A DNA stretch of 64,000 bases from Gyrodactylus bullatarudis. Taxonomy: Eukaryota > Platyhelminthes > Monogenea > Gyrodactylidea > Gyrodactylidae. Within the stretch, counting starts at the first letter, position 1; each line of letters opens with the position of its first letter. The translations under genes were made by a program, and so were the position numbers. The stretch covers positions 97,976-161,975 of the forward strand of contig SSNU01000302.1 of assembly GCA_012064415.1 (NCBI GenBank), given 5' to 3'. The notes under the pieces are model-generated. The model was given only the letters and a program-made list of their open reading frames with translations, did no database searches and was not told the DNA's origin. Below are positions 10,606 to 24,351 of the stretch, piece by piece.

Positions 10606-13600
10606 TTATTGACTAGTTTGAAATTCTCCAATACGCAATTTACTGGTTGAACTAGTCTTTCGACGACTCTCCGAGTGTGTTCGTTGTAGAAGTTTTCGAT
10701 TTCGTTTTCGTATAGATTTAACTGGCATCGAATCAAGGTTAATATTTTCTGGGTCGCTATTCATCAAAAGCTCATTCTCAGAGCCATATTTAAAATCTGA
10801 AAGTTTGGTAGCTTTGATCTGGTCATAATCGCTATCTTCATCAAGGCTTTGCTAAATAAAACAAAAGAATAATGAGAAAAATTATAGGTCAATCAAGTAT
10901 GAACCTTGTTGGCTTTCAAGGATAATTCTTCAAGAAAAATTTGACTAGACTTACATGAGTTTTTAGTGAATTGTTATTATTTCTCTGATTTTTGATGTTT
11001 ATCTCTCTTGCTTCATTTAAAACTGTCGAGAGTTTTGGCCTAGGTTGAGGATTATCCTTGGAAGAGTTTCTACTCTGCGACTTGGAATAGTAATCAATGC
11101 TAAACGATTGATTCTGGAAAATGAATAGAATTCTAGTTAAAGGAGTTCTTAACGAGAAAAATTAATTCTGGAAATGACACATTGTAGGTGTTATGAAGCT
11201 GTATTGTAACAATGTTCTGAAGAAGTTTATCATGAATTGATAGCTGTAGTTTGCTAAGTTTTTGGGATTAAAAAGCAAAATCATTTCAAGAAAACCTGAA
11301 TATTCCTAGATTTTAAACCTAAATTTCAAAGGAAAATATTAGAAAAACTACTCACAATAATAATTGAAAATCAATTTTTGAAACCATTAAACTAATTACT
11401 AAATAATATCTGTTAAGAAAAAATGATCAATTTGAAGTCGTGGTTGAATTTTTTTGAATCTTCAAACCTTTATTAGTAATTTTAGTTTTGGTTAAATTTA
11501 AAAAAATTTATAAAACTTCTAAAGGCCTGATTCAGAATCTAGTAATTTTTTCAGTCAGGTAGAGACAAATAATTGAGTGATTAATATTTTTATAAATTAG
11601 GATTTGAAAAGATGGATTAAATATTTTACAAATTTGAAAAAAACACGATAGGGATCTGACAAACATGAAATAAATAATTCCGGATTAAAAAAGTTAGCTT
11701 ATTACTAATAAGTTATTAGGAAAGGGCTATGCAGAAGCACTGGAATAATCGAACAATTTTTAAAATATATTTCGAGCCTATTGCACTAATTTTGAATGAA
11801 CCCATCTATGAGAATTAGTTATTCATAAGTTTACCAAAATTCTATTTTCTATTGTTACTAATTAATTTAGATGGTGGGATGAAACAGATCTTATTTTTTT
11901 TATTACAGTAATATCTCAGAATTCGATTCATCCTTATTTCAACTCATTGCAATTTTTAAATAAAAATTCTTAGGAATGAATTTTATTGTATAAATAGTTC
12001 TAAACCTATCAAATTGCGTGATTTTCATGAATAAATATCCAGTATCGTTGCAATAGGTTCGGAACCTTCTCCTAAACTGAAAGCAAATCCCTGGAGCTAA
12101 AAAGTTTTCGATATTGTATCTGTCTTATCCCGCGATTGTTATATTAAAAAGGCAAAGTTTTATATTACCCTTTAGATTCAAGGATCAAAAGGATTACAAG
12201 CAAGTACAAGCAAAAAAATTTAAAATCTACTTATAAGTAGCACACGGTACGAAATTCTTTTCGAAATTCCCGCTATTTTTCGGCTATTTTCATAAACAGC
12301 CAAGGTTAATGGTTTGTAAGTTAGAATTAGAGTATTCTTCGTTATGCATTAGTATTACCTTTCTAGGGAGTAAATTATTTGCCTGTGGGAAAAACCTCTA
12401 GAAATAAGGAAAGATTAATTTTTTTACAGCACTAAAATTATAACGAGACATGTTCTGTAAGCCTAGATAAAGTATGTTGAAGATGGTAAAAAACCTATTT
12501 GGATAACTATTATTGTACTTTGAATATTAATCAAAATAAAATAATAAATCAGAAGTTAATTTAATGTCAGTAGATGTCCTTTGAGACTTAAGGTGAGTTT
12601 CAAACAATGTCATTCAAATTTTATTTGTTGAACAAAATGTCAAAGATTATATTGTTTGGTCAATCGTAATAATATTGTCTTCTATGATCCGAGTAATTTT
12701 ATTGATACATTTATTGTTTTCTTAGTAATTTACGAAATAATATCCTAGATTTCGACATAGTACAAATCTAAACATATTCTTGATGAATTTGGGAATTTAC
12801 AATTTTTTCAAAATACAAAATTTTTCCAAATCCGATTTGAAAGGCACACTTTTAACGATATTAAAAAAAGAAAATTTTCAAGATATTTTTAAAATTTCGA
12901 GTTGGATGTAAGAGGGATCAAGTTATTTTTCAGGATCACTATTAGAAAGAAAAATGAATATGGTAGATGAGATTTTAGGAAACCCAAAATTAACTTGTGA
13001 AAGTCTACTATTTATAGTGCTCGAAAATAAATAAATTAGAATGATTCGAGACCAGATCCAATTTACGGTTCTTTCAAAAATTTAATATTGACAATTGGTT
13101 TTCCTGTCTTACATTTGATCCAGAAGATTGCGCCAACTCGAATATTTCCCAAGACTTGTTTTCTTAAATCGGTAAAAGGGTGCCGGAAATTTTTTAATTT
13201 TTGTCAAACAGATAAATTTTCAAATCTATCCAGAATAGCTATATGTGGAAATAAGTAAAATGGGATATTTCTATAGTTGAATCTATTATTCTATTAAATA
13301 CTATTTTCATAAAAGGATTATAACTTCATTATCAGTACCTAAGGATAAGATCAAAACTTTGACGTAAATTGAAAGAGGAGAGAAATAATGGGGATTGCGT
13401 GATCTTAGAGAAGGCAGATATAATCCCATAATTATGATTTTAATCAATATTTATGCATAGTGGATTGATATATAAACTCACCCGTTTTCTGTTAGAATTC
13501 TTCTGATAACGGTCGGTAGTTTCCACATCGAGAGCTTTCCAACCAACTGCTGTTATGGGACTTTTGGAGATATTCAAATCGTACTCGTCCATAACATCAC

Positions 13601-16600
13601 CCAGATCAATGATTGGATACTCAGACTCGTCAAGACTGTCCTTCTATAATGAGGCATATTATCGATCGGAATAAAGAGTAAATAAATAAATGAAAAGAGT
13701 AAAAACCAATGAGACAAGATTGATTAATGCTCTAATTAAAGTGAAGTATAAACTTTAGAACTCTTTCTTTGTGAATTTGCTAGGAAAAATATTTTTCAAA
13801 GATAAAACAAACATTTAATAATTTAACATCTGGAACTTGAACATCCTTCATGAATTCAGGCGTTTTTGACACTTGAATTCCTTGATTATCTTTTATTTTG
13901 GTCTTCTGATTGATATTGTCGAGGTGCACGTCGATTTCTGTGAAGTCTCGACACATTTTCTCATCCCTAGACCATTCCTCAATCATTTTTCGGCCATATT
14001 GATAGCCAACATCCTAGAGAGAAAAAGATATTAAATTCAATTGCGTATGCCATATTTGCAAAGTTAAAATGAGGAAGCTCTTGTGTTATAAACCCGAGTT
14101 TCCTGTTATGATTACTTACCGAAATTTCATCGAAAAGATTGAATTGTAATGTAAAGTATTTTTCAATTGGTGGACGTAGATAATGGCAAATACCACTTTG
14201 CTTAATTTGTTCCAAATGTTTTACACAGGAAACGTAGGCAAGTCTAGATTGGATTTCAATCATGTTTGGTATCTGAAATATGATAATGTTTTAATATTGG
14301 ATGCAGCTTTTATAAAAAGAATAAGCTATCTTGTTAGAACAAGCTTTTTAGAAGAAGCATTCTCCTGACAGCATTAGACACTTAGATTGATGATATGAAC
14401 TATACTCACTCGGAAATTAGAGCCGGAGAAGAATGTTTTCCACAAGTACCACCATCCGGATATAAAATCACCATAATTTGTTAGATTGGTATCAACTGAA
14501 GAGCCAACATCAACAGCGAATATTGTTTTGGCACCGAAGCTGGCCATTACATCGGCTTTTACGTTTAAAAAAGGATTGATAAAAAAAGTTGAAGGACATA
14601 AATGAAATCAAAGTAGGAATTAACATATATATGAAGATTGAAGAAATGAGTAGGAAAGATTCAGAGGAAATCATATTCTCTAGTCGTATCTAATTACATT
14701 GGTTTCGAACTATTTGGTTCAAGTGATTTATATGGTATTTGATTTTTATACGGCATCAAGGGTAATTAATTATAAATATGATAAAGAAGAGAATTTTGTA
14801 TGGATAAAATAAAGAGTAATTTTATCATGGGATCAATTAGATGTCCCTCCTGATTCAAGTTGACAATGTTATTAGTGAATTTTAACTAATTCACTAATAT
14901 CTTGGTCATAAGATGAGTATATCACTATATAACTTGGGATGTTTTTGCATCATCTGTAAACTAAATTCTATAACGTAGGCACTCCTCTGGGTTGTTCAGA
15001 GAAAAATAGTTAAAGTGAGAATAATCTACAATGATAAGTTGACTTTAGAATAAATTGAAAATTAGTTTATACTCATAAATTCTAGATTTAATCAGTGAGT
15101 AATGAATAAAGTTATCATAGCCAAGATTTCCAATATCGAGAATTCTAATAAGTTTCATTATAATAATTATTATGTAATCATTATTAGAGTGATCAACCCC
15201 CCTCTACAAAGTAAAGATTAGATTTTAATCAACAAGGTATAAAGTGAGAAATTTTTCATTTGGACAAGGATGAATTTTGGTGTAGAAATCAAAAAGACAT
15301 CATTGGGATGGACAATAACGGGATTTTTATGTCGATGATAATAAATATTTCACATTTTATTTATCTACAAATCTGAGTTGATTAGGTTAACTTTGAACTA
15401 AACAATATATATTAATCATATAAATGAGTGTATAATATATTTATATAAATCGTTAATAAACTGTGATTAACTAACCAAAAGGGAGAAAAATGAATAGCCG
15501 AAATAAAGATGGTAATAAACAGAATTCTTGTGAATAAGTAAGTAAATTCAGGCAATATACTAGAGAGAGTCGTTTGATCTGGGAGATAAAAGATTTTCTA
15601 TATACACATGGACAAGAAATTTTATCCCTTATCAAGATAATTATGGTTCACAGAAATTTTTGTTGGATCTATCTAATTAAATTTCAAGTTTAAACATTGC
15701 CGAAGAAAGATGGACTAATTTTTCAGAATCAATATCATGGTATAAAATGCTTTTTTAATTTCAAGGCAGGATTAATAAAACTAAAATGATTCGTATAATT
15801 TCTCATGCAATATGGACAATTCATGCAGATTCAGTCAATGGACCATTACTAAACTCAACTTTAGATTCTTGAATAGAAAATTAATTTTTTTATGTTACCG
15901 AAAAAGATTACATCAAATAATCTAAACATAGGATTGAAAAATGTTTATTATCCTAGATAACAATGCCTGACTATGTCAGTTGCGTGGAAAATATCAGATC
16001 TGAGTCAATTTTGATCAGTTCAATCAAAAAAATATTTGGAGCATCTGTAGTGTGATAAACCGATAAAAGTTTGCATATGCTTTGCATGCATTTGATGAAA
16101 TTCTACTGGGATCTTGTGCATATAGAGTAAAGCAATAAAATGGGTTAAGCAATTTATGGATAAAAATTAAAATGTGACAAATGTGTATGAATTATATACA
16201 CGAGGAGCCATGATTAAAAAGATTTTAAACTTTTTTCTTTAAATAAAAATACATAAAGTACAGTATGTATGAATAATGAGGACATGAAAAAATAAACAAG
16301 ATTGTATTGTCAATGATTAATAAAAAGATTTGGACCAAATATTTTTGGGTAAAAAACCTTGAGAATGAAAAAAATTCACTGCGTTATCAGTAGAGTCGTT
16401 TAAAAATCGAGGAGTTATTCCATGGTCAATGGAATCCGAGACTCTCTTCTTCAATAAATAATACTAAAAAAGTAGACTCAATTTGATATTAGAGAAGAAT
16501 GACACAAAATATTTAATGTAATCATTTTATCAATCATTAACAATATTTATGCAATACTTGAAGAGGAAAAAATTATTCTATTTCACACAAATATCATCTC

Positions 16601-19600
16601 TATTAAGGAGAATATATATACTTTTTGCATTTGTTCAACGCACGTTTGACATAAAAACAGGATTCAACATACCTGGAACATTGTTCATGTAGCCACCATC
16701 TAGAAGATGGGCTCCATCATATGGATCGCATAATGGGGGTAGATAACCAGTTAAAGTCATTGAGGAACGAACATATCTCCATAAACTTCCTGTATATGAT
16801 ATATGAAAGACGTAGATTTTTATAGTTTTACATTGTAGCATAATTTATTTTTCCTAAAAACTTGGTCTCCATTATATTTGTAAGTGTTAAGTTTATGAAT
16901 AGAAGAATTATACTCGTATCTGAAACTTTCGTTAATCAGTTGAAATAACCTGTTTAAAAATCTATAAAAAGACAATCGAAAAATAATAAATTTTGTCCAT
17001 GCAGCTAAATTTTTTTGTAAAACGATTTGATCATATGGAAATTTGGCAGAATTCAGAGATCATGGTAAACTTGAAATAAACAGATAATTCTTCGAGCAAG
17101 ACGTGCAAGTAAAAGTATAAATTTGAATAATAATGTTTTGAAATGATTAGGTTTATTTAGAATAATATCCAACGAGTCAGTCATGTAGACAGGTGAAGGT
17201 TCATGAAATTGACATTGGTCAGATGTATTGCTAATATAAAAATTTTTATGTTCTACTGTTATGATCAATTTCATGAGTCATTATGACTGTACTCTTCAAA
17301 AAGTCTATTATTCTAAGCAAGCCTACTCACCTTTCATACTGTTATAAACTATCAAATTGATTCAAGATTGCATATCACATGCAAGACACAATTCCCATAT
17401 TAATAATTATAATTATTGTTATCGAACAAGGAGTAATTATTAATTTTAGTTAGATCATATTAATAGGTTTATTCTGTAAAAAAACCTGCTGCAATTGATT
17501 TTGAAATCAGCACAAAAGGGGTTCATATCTAAACTCTAGATAATTTTTTCTTGATGAGACAAAAAATTGGTCATAAAATCAGAACAAGATCGATAAAAAT
17601 GAATGTAGTTTGAATAGCACCAAATTTCATGTAGTTCTATATTATTTTATACTGTTTTAAAAAATGGAAATACATACGATCATCGACATATGAGAGTTAC
17701 TAATCATTGATTAGTGTTAATGGAAAAGAAGGATGAAACACAATCAAAAACAAGGACCCAGGGAAGTAAATTTAGGAAGAGAAAGGAAATCGATGATAAT
17801 TATTAAATAACAGGAATTTCATGATTTATTAATTGTCAAAAAATCACCTGGCACATTGCTGACAAAAACTCCGTCCATGAGGAGATTCCCATCGACCGGA
17901 TCACAGACTGGTGGTGTGACAACTGGATATCCCATGCTTGCCCTTACATAACGCCAAGCAATACCTACAGGTATTTTTTAGAGAGGAGCATTCAGAAAAA
18001 TTGGATTTTCATAAATTAATTGATACACATTCTTCTTCTCAACTTGACAAAACACTAACCAAGGAACTCTCATGTTTATTTTTTGATAAGGAATTTTGAG
18101 AAGCATCAGATAATAAAAATGACTTGTAGATCAAGATTTGCTTGGTTAAAAGTGTTGCACATCAAGGTCATTGGTGAAAATATTAGGACCAATTAGAATA
18201 TTTATAGCACTAGTTTAGTAAAATCTTGACACTATTAAGCAAATTAAGAATAAGGACAACAATTTTTCTGTACATTTCAGAAAATGAAGGAACAAGAGAT
18301 ATTTTCAAAAAAAAAATAATCCATACTCTGCAAGTAGATCTGTGCTGATCAAACAAACAAATTTTTTGTGAATTAAACATGAGAAAAGTCAATAGTTTAT
18401 TGTAAAGGTTAGTAGCAAAATGAATAGAGACAAATTTGGTTACAAAATAGCAGAATTTTTTAAACGCGAGTACAAAACTTTTGAAATAGATTTGGAATAC
18501 ACAACAGGTAATTAGAAATCTGGGAGTTAATTTGAAAATACTGTATGATTAAAAATTAAGATTTTCTGTAGATTTTAAATATGCAAGCGCCTGTTCAGTG
18601 CATCTTGTGTCTTAGATTTCTTGTTTTAACTTCAAGAGATGCAATTTTATCTAGAAATATCCTTCAAAACAGAGTGGAATAAAAAGAGTGAAAATCAATT
18701 GATTTTTGCAAATATCCAACTAGTTTTAATCGAGTGTTGAGTTGAGATTGATGGTAGTTTAATACAAATAGATAGATCATGATTAGTTTAACATGTATAG
18801 TTAATGAATTAGCAAAAAAATAATACCTTTTACTTGCACGTTCATCAAAACGGAGAATTTTAGTCTAATCACATCAATTTAAGCATGGAATGGTTAAGAA
18901 ACCTCAAACATATTGAACTATTTTCAAATTTTGATGATCCAAATACAATATATATGATATATAGCTCTTATCAAAAGAATTATTAGGTTGTAAATTGTAA
19001 AATGAAGCATAACGAATAAGCAAATATGCAATTTTGGCTAGGCTAATAACTATCTGGTTGATGAAAAAATATATAATTTTTCATGAGAAATTAGTGATAC
19101 ACTTCAAATTGTGTTGTGTGTGCATAAATGTATCAAATCACAGGCAGTTAAACGATAGAAAATATCTTGATGATGAAAAATCTTTATAAAAGGACAAGCT
19201 AAGTTTTTATCATCACAATACAAGTAAAGTATTCGGTCATGTCCTCTAAAAGCATTTAAAATTTTTGCAAAAATGTTTACTCAAGTAATATTTTATCGAA
19301 CATGACCGAAAGTGATAAATTAACTCTCTTCTAGTTAGCTAGTTTCAAATGGGTTTATTTGGAAAAATAAAAAGAGACTGACTCTTCAACTTACCGTTAG
19401 TATGAATTCTCATCTTACAATTTGAAATATCTGTTGTGACATTGAAATAGGGAAGCCAAAGATCCTCAATTTGGACATCCCCAATGGCCTTATGTACATC
19501 GTTATTGAACTGGGAACCTATGGAAGAGAGTTTCAAAATTAGTTCACTACAAAATAGCCTCATAAAGATAAATCAACAGTTCAAAACTCTTTTGGAATTC

Positions 19601-22600
19601 ATTAATTTTGAAATTCTCTTGACTGTACTTTGATAGTTAAAATTGATAGATATCAATTGCTTGCGCAAGTTTATACATAGGAGAAGAGAGAAAGAAATCA
19701 GAAATAGTTACCAAAACAAGTTGAGTAACATTATTTCATGCTGAATTCACATTATGATTATTAATAATAAATAAAAAGAAAAACAATGCACCTTACTATC
19801 ATGATTGAAAAAGTATTATCTTTTTAATTGTTTGAAATTGATTGATTGACTGATTGATTTGAATACATGTACATTTTTAAATGAAAAGTCAATGCAAGAG
19901 AAAATATTCATGGCAAGTTTAATTAAACTACATGTTATGCAATGGTTTATCAAGATAAGATGATAATGATTATAATTACCAGTAAAGAAAGATACAGCTG
20001 GATAAGTCAAGTCTAATATTTTGCGCCAAAGAGATCCAAAATCTTTACAAAAATCTCGACTAGCTTGAGCAAATTTGTGGACAACATTTTCTCGGGCCCA
20101 AAGGGCTCCCATGAAAGCCCCAATGCTTGTACCACCAATCATATCAATAGGTATTCCAACTTCCTAAAGAAGAAGAGAGTTTATACATTATAATGTAGGT
20201 AAAAAGGTTTTATACTGGGATGAAATTTACCTGAAAGACTCTAATGATTCCAACATGAGAACATCCTCGAGCTCCTCCACCACCAAGGACTAAGCCAACA
20301 GCACGACCAGTCAAATATCTTGCCAATCGCGAAATATCACTGAGGGGATTTGGTTTTTCTTTTTTGAAAACCTAAAATAAATGAGATTTATTCGAAAATT
20401 GTTTTCCAACTTTTAAAGATGATTATAATAAATGTACTTGAGCATATAGAGCATCTAATTCATCTCCAGATATCATTTTCATAACACGACTAGGACACTT
20501 GATGTGGTAATGTTGACAAATCCAGTGTCTAGTTTTAAGCCATTCGACAGTTTGACCAATTACAGGTGTCAATGTATCAGGATTATGCATAAGGACAAGT
20601 ATTTTTGTGGTCTTTGTAGGATTTTTGCTGAGAATCTTTTCGACAACTGTTTCTTCAGTAGCATAATGTTGGTCAGCAGCATGGTGAAGGACAAGGATGC
20701 AATCACATTGATTAATACACTTTTCTGTCCATATGGATCCCTTAAAAGGGTCGCATACTAACAAGAGAATGTCTCTAGTCTCTTCTAGATGACTGAGCCA
20801 GGAAAGAAATCGATAATTTTGTGATGGCTCCAAAGCTGAAGGACCCATGTACTGAAACAGAATCTGAGATGTTAAACGAATAGCTGAGGAATGAGGCGAA
20901 AGAGCATGTTGTAATTCCAAAGCAAAGGCATCACCATTTATCTGAGGAGTGGCTGGGAGTATGGCGATTGTCTTCAGATTGGCCAATGTCTTGCTCCAGA
21001 CAGGTAAAGTGGAATTTGTTTCGATTGCTTCGAGTTGACCCTGAGAACCACGTTTAATCTCTTTTTCTGCTGCTGTACGAGCAAAACTAATCGTATTCGG
21101 ATCAAATATATTCATGTATGTCTGTGGTCTTGTGAGGGGTATCCTATCAATTGGACAATTACTTTGCTCTATGATGAATAAGTTAGAAAAATAAGTTTAT
21201 AAAATTTTTGATAAAACATACCCACTAATTTTGAACAGAGCACTTGAAATAGTTGGTTGACCACATGCGGATGCTTCTTTTTAAGCCATTCAATCAAGTT
21301 CATAGGTAATCGAACACATTCTGAATCCCTATATGAAAATACCACGATTATTTGAATATGAAACTCACCGAATAGCCATGACAGTATTTAAACGCTTTTG
21401 ACTATCCAACATTTCCAGGCCAGTAATGTGGCCCTTGGTTAGTTCACTCAAAAGGGTATTTTCATTAGTGATGGGATCAACACTTATTTGTCTCAACCGA
21501 CCATTTAGTACAATGAACATGTTTTCTGACTTTTCTCCAGTTCTGAAAGATTACTTAAAACTAGATATCTTACCGATATAGAGCCTTGCCAGCTTTAACT
21601 GTAACCCATTGAGTTGAATAGTAAATTTGGTTAAATAAATCACTCATTTTCCCTGATGCAAGATAATACATTGCCATAAGAGTGTCTGGAGATTGCTTAA
21701 GAATTTTGTAGAAAACATTTCTTGGAAGTAATGCACAAAGGGTATCTTTTTTGGCAGTAAATTGAAAATAATTTGGTTCACCCGTAATAAGACCAAATAT
21801 TCCTGTAACCTGTTCAGGATATACTGAATAGCTTTCGTTTAACTAAAAATAACTTGGATTAATATTTTCTATTCCTCTCTGCATTTCTTTGAGAAAGAAA
21901 ATCTATTATGAATCAGAGTGAAGGAGAGTTTTTGCTTATTTTCATGCAATGAGGATAGATTAATGAATCAAGAGTGAGTTTTTTAGATTTGTTAGATATT
22001 ATTGATCATCGGTAATTTGGTGGAAGAGAAAAATTAAAGACAACATAAATTTAGCTTACAGACTTTTTAATTTGTATAGTAATAATATAAATTTTTTAGA
22101 GAAGAAATTGAACGAAATTTTAGCTATTTCCAATACATTGAATACTAAAATAATAGCTGATTATTAAAATGAATATATTAAACTAATGTTCGACAACTTT
22201 TTGTTAAGTAAAGATTATTGATTTAAACTTTGAGGTTTCAAAATTTCAATACATAAATAAAAATTCTCACATAATCTTGATGAATTGGTGTCACATTAGG
22301 AAATCGTTTGATGGGCGTGGAATAGACAGCTGATACTTTAATCTCACCATCGATAACGTATATGAGACCAGATTGAAAATCATTTGGATGATCGAGAATG
22401 GAGTCTTTCGGAAATTGAGCTAGTATTAAGGATTCACTAAGATACTCTTTCGATGACTCTGATAATTTCAGTATCCTAGTAAGATCTTTTTGAGCTGCTT
22501 CAAGGATTTCATTTAAACAGGAGGATGTTGACTATAAGAAATTAATTGATTTTATGATTTTTTTTCTGATAATATTATGAGAGAATGTAGACAAACCTTT

Positions 22601-24185
22601 TGAGTTGTTGTGTTTGATTTCCGTTTAAAGATCCTACGAATATCAGATTTCATCAGATTTCGAAATACTTTTTGTTTAGTAGGTGCTTCAGTTTTTACAG
22701 ACTTTAGAGAATTGGTTTCACTCATACTATCGTCCTTGAAGACCTCAGTTTTCTTAACTTCATGGATCATTGTCCCTAGACTAGAGATGCAAGAATCTTC
22801 CAACATTGGTTTACGGCTCTGAAATTTAAATAAATTGTGACCTAATAAATATACACTAAACATTCACAGTGAAATTAATTTTAGTGCACCTGCTCAAGCG
22901 TGAAAAATAAATTCTTGGGTTAAAATTCTTACTTACTTGAGAAAAGAGTTCACTATTCAGATTTAAATATCGGTTAAATGCTAAATTAGTCGTCTGTTGA
23001 AATTTCACCGATAGTGTTTGGATAATTCTGGCCATTTGAATTTTGTCAAAAGCCTCAGCGAAACACTTAATTGGCAAGCACATTACTTCTGAGTATGCAG
23101 AGGCCTGAGCCATGACAGAATTATAGGTAAAAGTTTTTTCAATCAAAGCCAATGGACAGACAAGCAAAGATTGAATACTTTCGCCCTTTGTAGCTTCACT
23201 GATTATAAATTGTTCATTATCCTGATAATGTTGAAAAAAAGGATACAGTGAAAAAAAAGAAAAACATTTGATAAGATCGATTTGAATTGAGAAAAAGAAA
23301 ATACATAAAAATTAATTGTAAGTTGGCTAATTTTGGTGAGAGAAACGATCAATTCTTTTCTTCATAATAATGCAGATTAAATATTCAAAAGAAGAAACAT
23401 TAAGAAGAAATAACAAATGAATAATTTAAACACTTACCTCTTCTTTGACGATGATATTAATACTGCCAGACTTGATGATATAGATAGACTTGATGGGATC
23501 ACTCTCTCGAAAAAGATATTCATTTTTTCTAAGAGTTTTACCTTCTACTTTATCAAATAACTGTACACTAGTGATGTAATCAATCTGGCCAAAAACACTG
23601 AGGGCATTTGAGAAGAGTTTAAGATCATGTGACATAGTCGTTGGTTCATCCTCTTCCAATCGCAAGTATGACTTTGGAAAGTGTGGCATTATATTGTGAA
23701 CTGGCTCTTCTTTTTTAAGTCCAAGAATTCTACAAATAAGTATTTAAATCCACTATTGAAATTTCTTTTAACTCTCTTCTCTTTTGTGATGTAAATAATA
23801 CGCAAATACTTACGATTTAGCGTAATCCACCATAAGTTTTGTACGTTCATCTTTGGAATTTATTCTCTTAATCTTATCAGTTAAATCGAAGAACTTGTGT
23901 TCCATCTGATTGGCATAGTACATAAGTTTGTCTCTTTTACGAAATCTTGGCTTGAATTTTGACTCATTTTCAAAGACTTTGGGAATATGACTTTTATTTC
24001 GAGAGAGCCATATTAGATATGTAGCCAAAATGACAACAAAAGTGCACAAAAAAGAGATTGTATAAAAGTTCTAAAACTATATTACATGAATTTACATAAA
24101 TGGACAAATTGTACTTCTGGGACAGCTCCTCCGAGGATGGAACGAAGCGTTTAAAGAAATTTGCATAGTTGAGACTAACAAGCAT
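10606..24185 (-). CDS. PNPLA6: Neuropathy target esterase / patatin-like lysophospholipase (PNPLA6/7, Swiss cheese)
   Basis: Twenty exons (starts): 24185, 24070, 23729, 23221, 22818, 22531, 21842, 21542, 21328, 21168, 20371, 20163, 19517, 17964 or 16789, 14555, 14272, 14013, 13643, 11113, 10851; stop at 10606. Using either alternative exon, the phases join into 1,439 aa (human NTE is about 1,370). Order: one N-terminal membrane helix (about 33-51) followed by [11 protein letters not shown]; three cyclic-nucleotide-binding-like domains (about 160-310, 400-560 and 560-650); linker; patatin domain with oxyanion motif GGGGARG (926-932), nucleophile Ser956 in GGTSIG, catalytic Asp1076; then a poorly conserved acidic/basic tail. 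The family hydrolyses lysophosphatidylcholine and phosphatidylcholine at the ER. The start lies 167 bp from the TBC1D5 start. The large introns at 14.6-19.4 kb hold the duplicated exon. Confidence 0.95.
16673..16789 (-). other. NTE alternative exon 14b (canonical DGG form)
   Basis: 117 nt bounded by an AG acceptor and a GTATGT donor; starts and ends in phase 1. It encodes [11 protein letters not shown] and [12 protein letters not shown], the standard NTE sequence around the catalytic aspartate (Asp1076). It joins in frame to exon 13 (ending at 19395) and to exon 15 (starting at 14555). Confidence 0.9.
17848..17964 (-). other. NTE alternative exon 14a (variant DGV form)
   Basis: Also exactly 117 nt, phase 1 at both ends, with AG acceptor and GTGATT donor. 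It encodes [10 protein letters not shown] and [13 protein letters not shown], about 20 of 38 residues identical to 14b. Asp1076 is kept, but the second glycine of DGG is valine. There is no frameshift or stop. Including both exons would keep the frame but duplicate a core patatin segment, so mutual exclusion is the natural inference. Confidence 0.85.
24071..24095 (-). other. Probable 25-nt intron in NTE
   Basis: Removing GTAAATTCAT...GTTTTAG (25 nt) joins LSIY to [13 protein letters not shown] in frame and gives the single membrane helix expected at the NTE N-terminus. Without removal the frame ends in a stop after [14 protein letters not shown]. An alternative is a separate first exon further upstream, or translation from the internal methionine at 24049. 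Confidence 0.6.
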
Positions 24186-24351
24186 ATCTGGGTATTTACA
24201 TGATAAGGGGCAGCGTCGTCACGAAAATAAGTTCAATGATAATCTTGATCTGTGATAACAAATTTGTTTATAAACAATAAGTATTTTGTTTTTATTAACC
24301 AAATTTACAAGCGAATTTTCGAATATATTTTTAAAGATGATCAGCTAATTA
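24186..24351. promoter_or_regulatory. Divergent promoter region between NTE and TBC1D5
   Basis: Only 166 bp separate the two start codons, so both leaders and any core promoters lie here. No clear TATA box position can be defended. Confidence 0.55.

Noticed and set aside
13780..14368. Extra open frames over 13.8-14.4 kb
   Set aside because: The minus-strand ones are run-ons of real NTE exons past splice donors; the plus frame is the antisense shadow.
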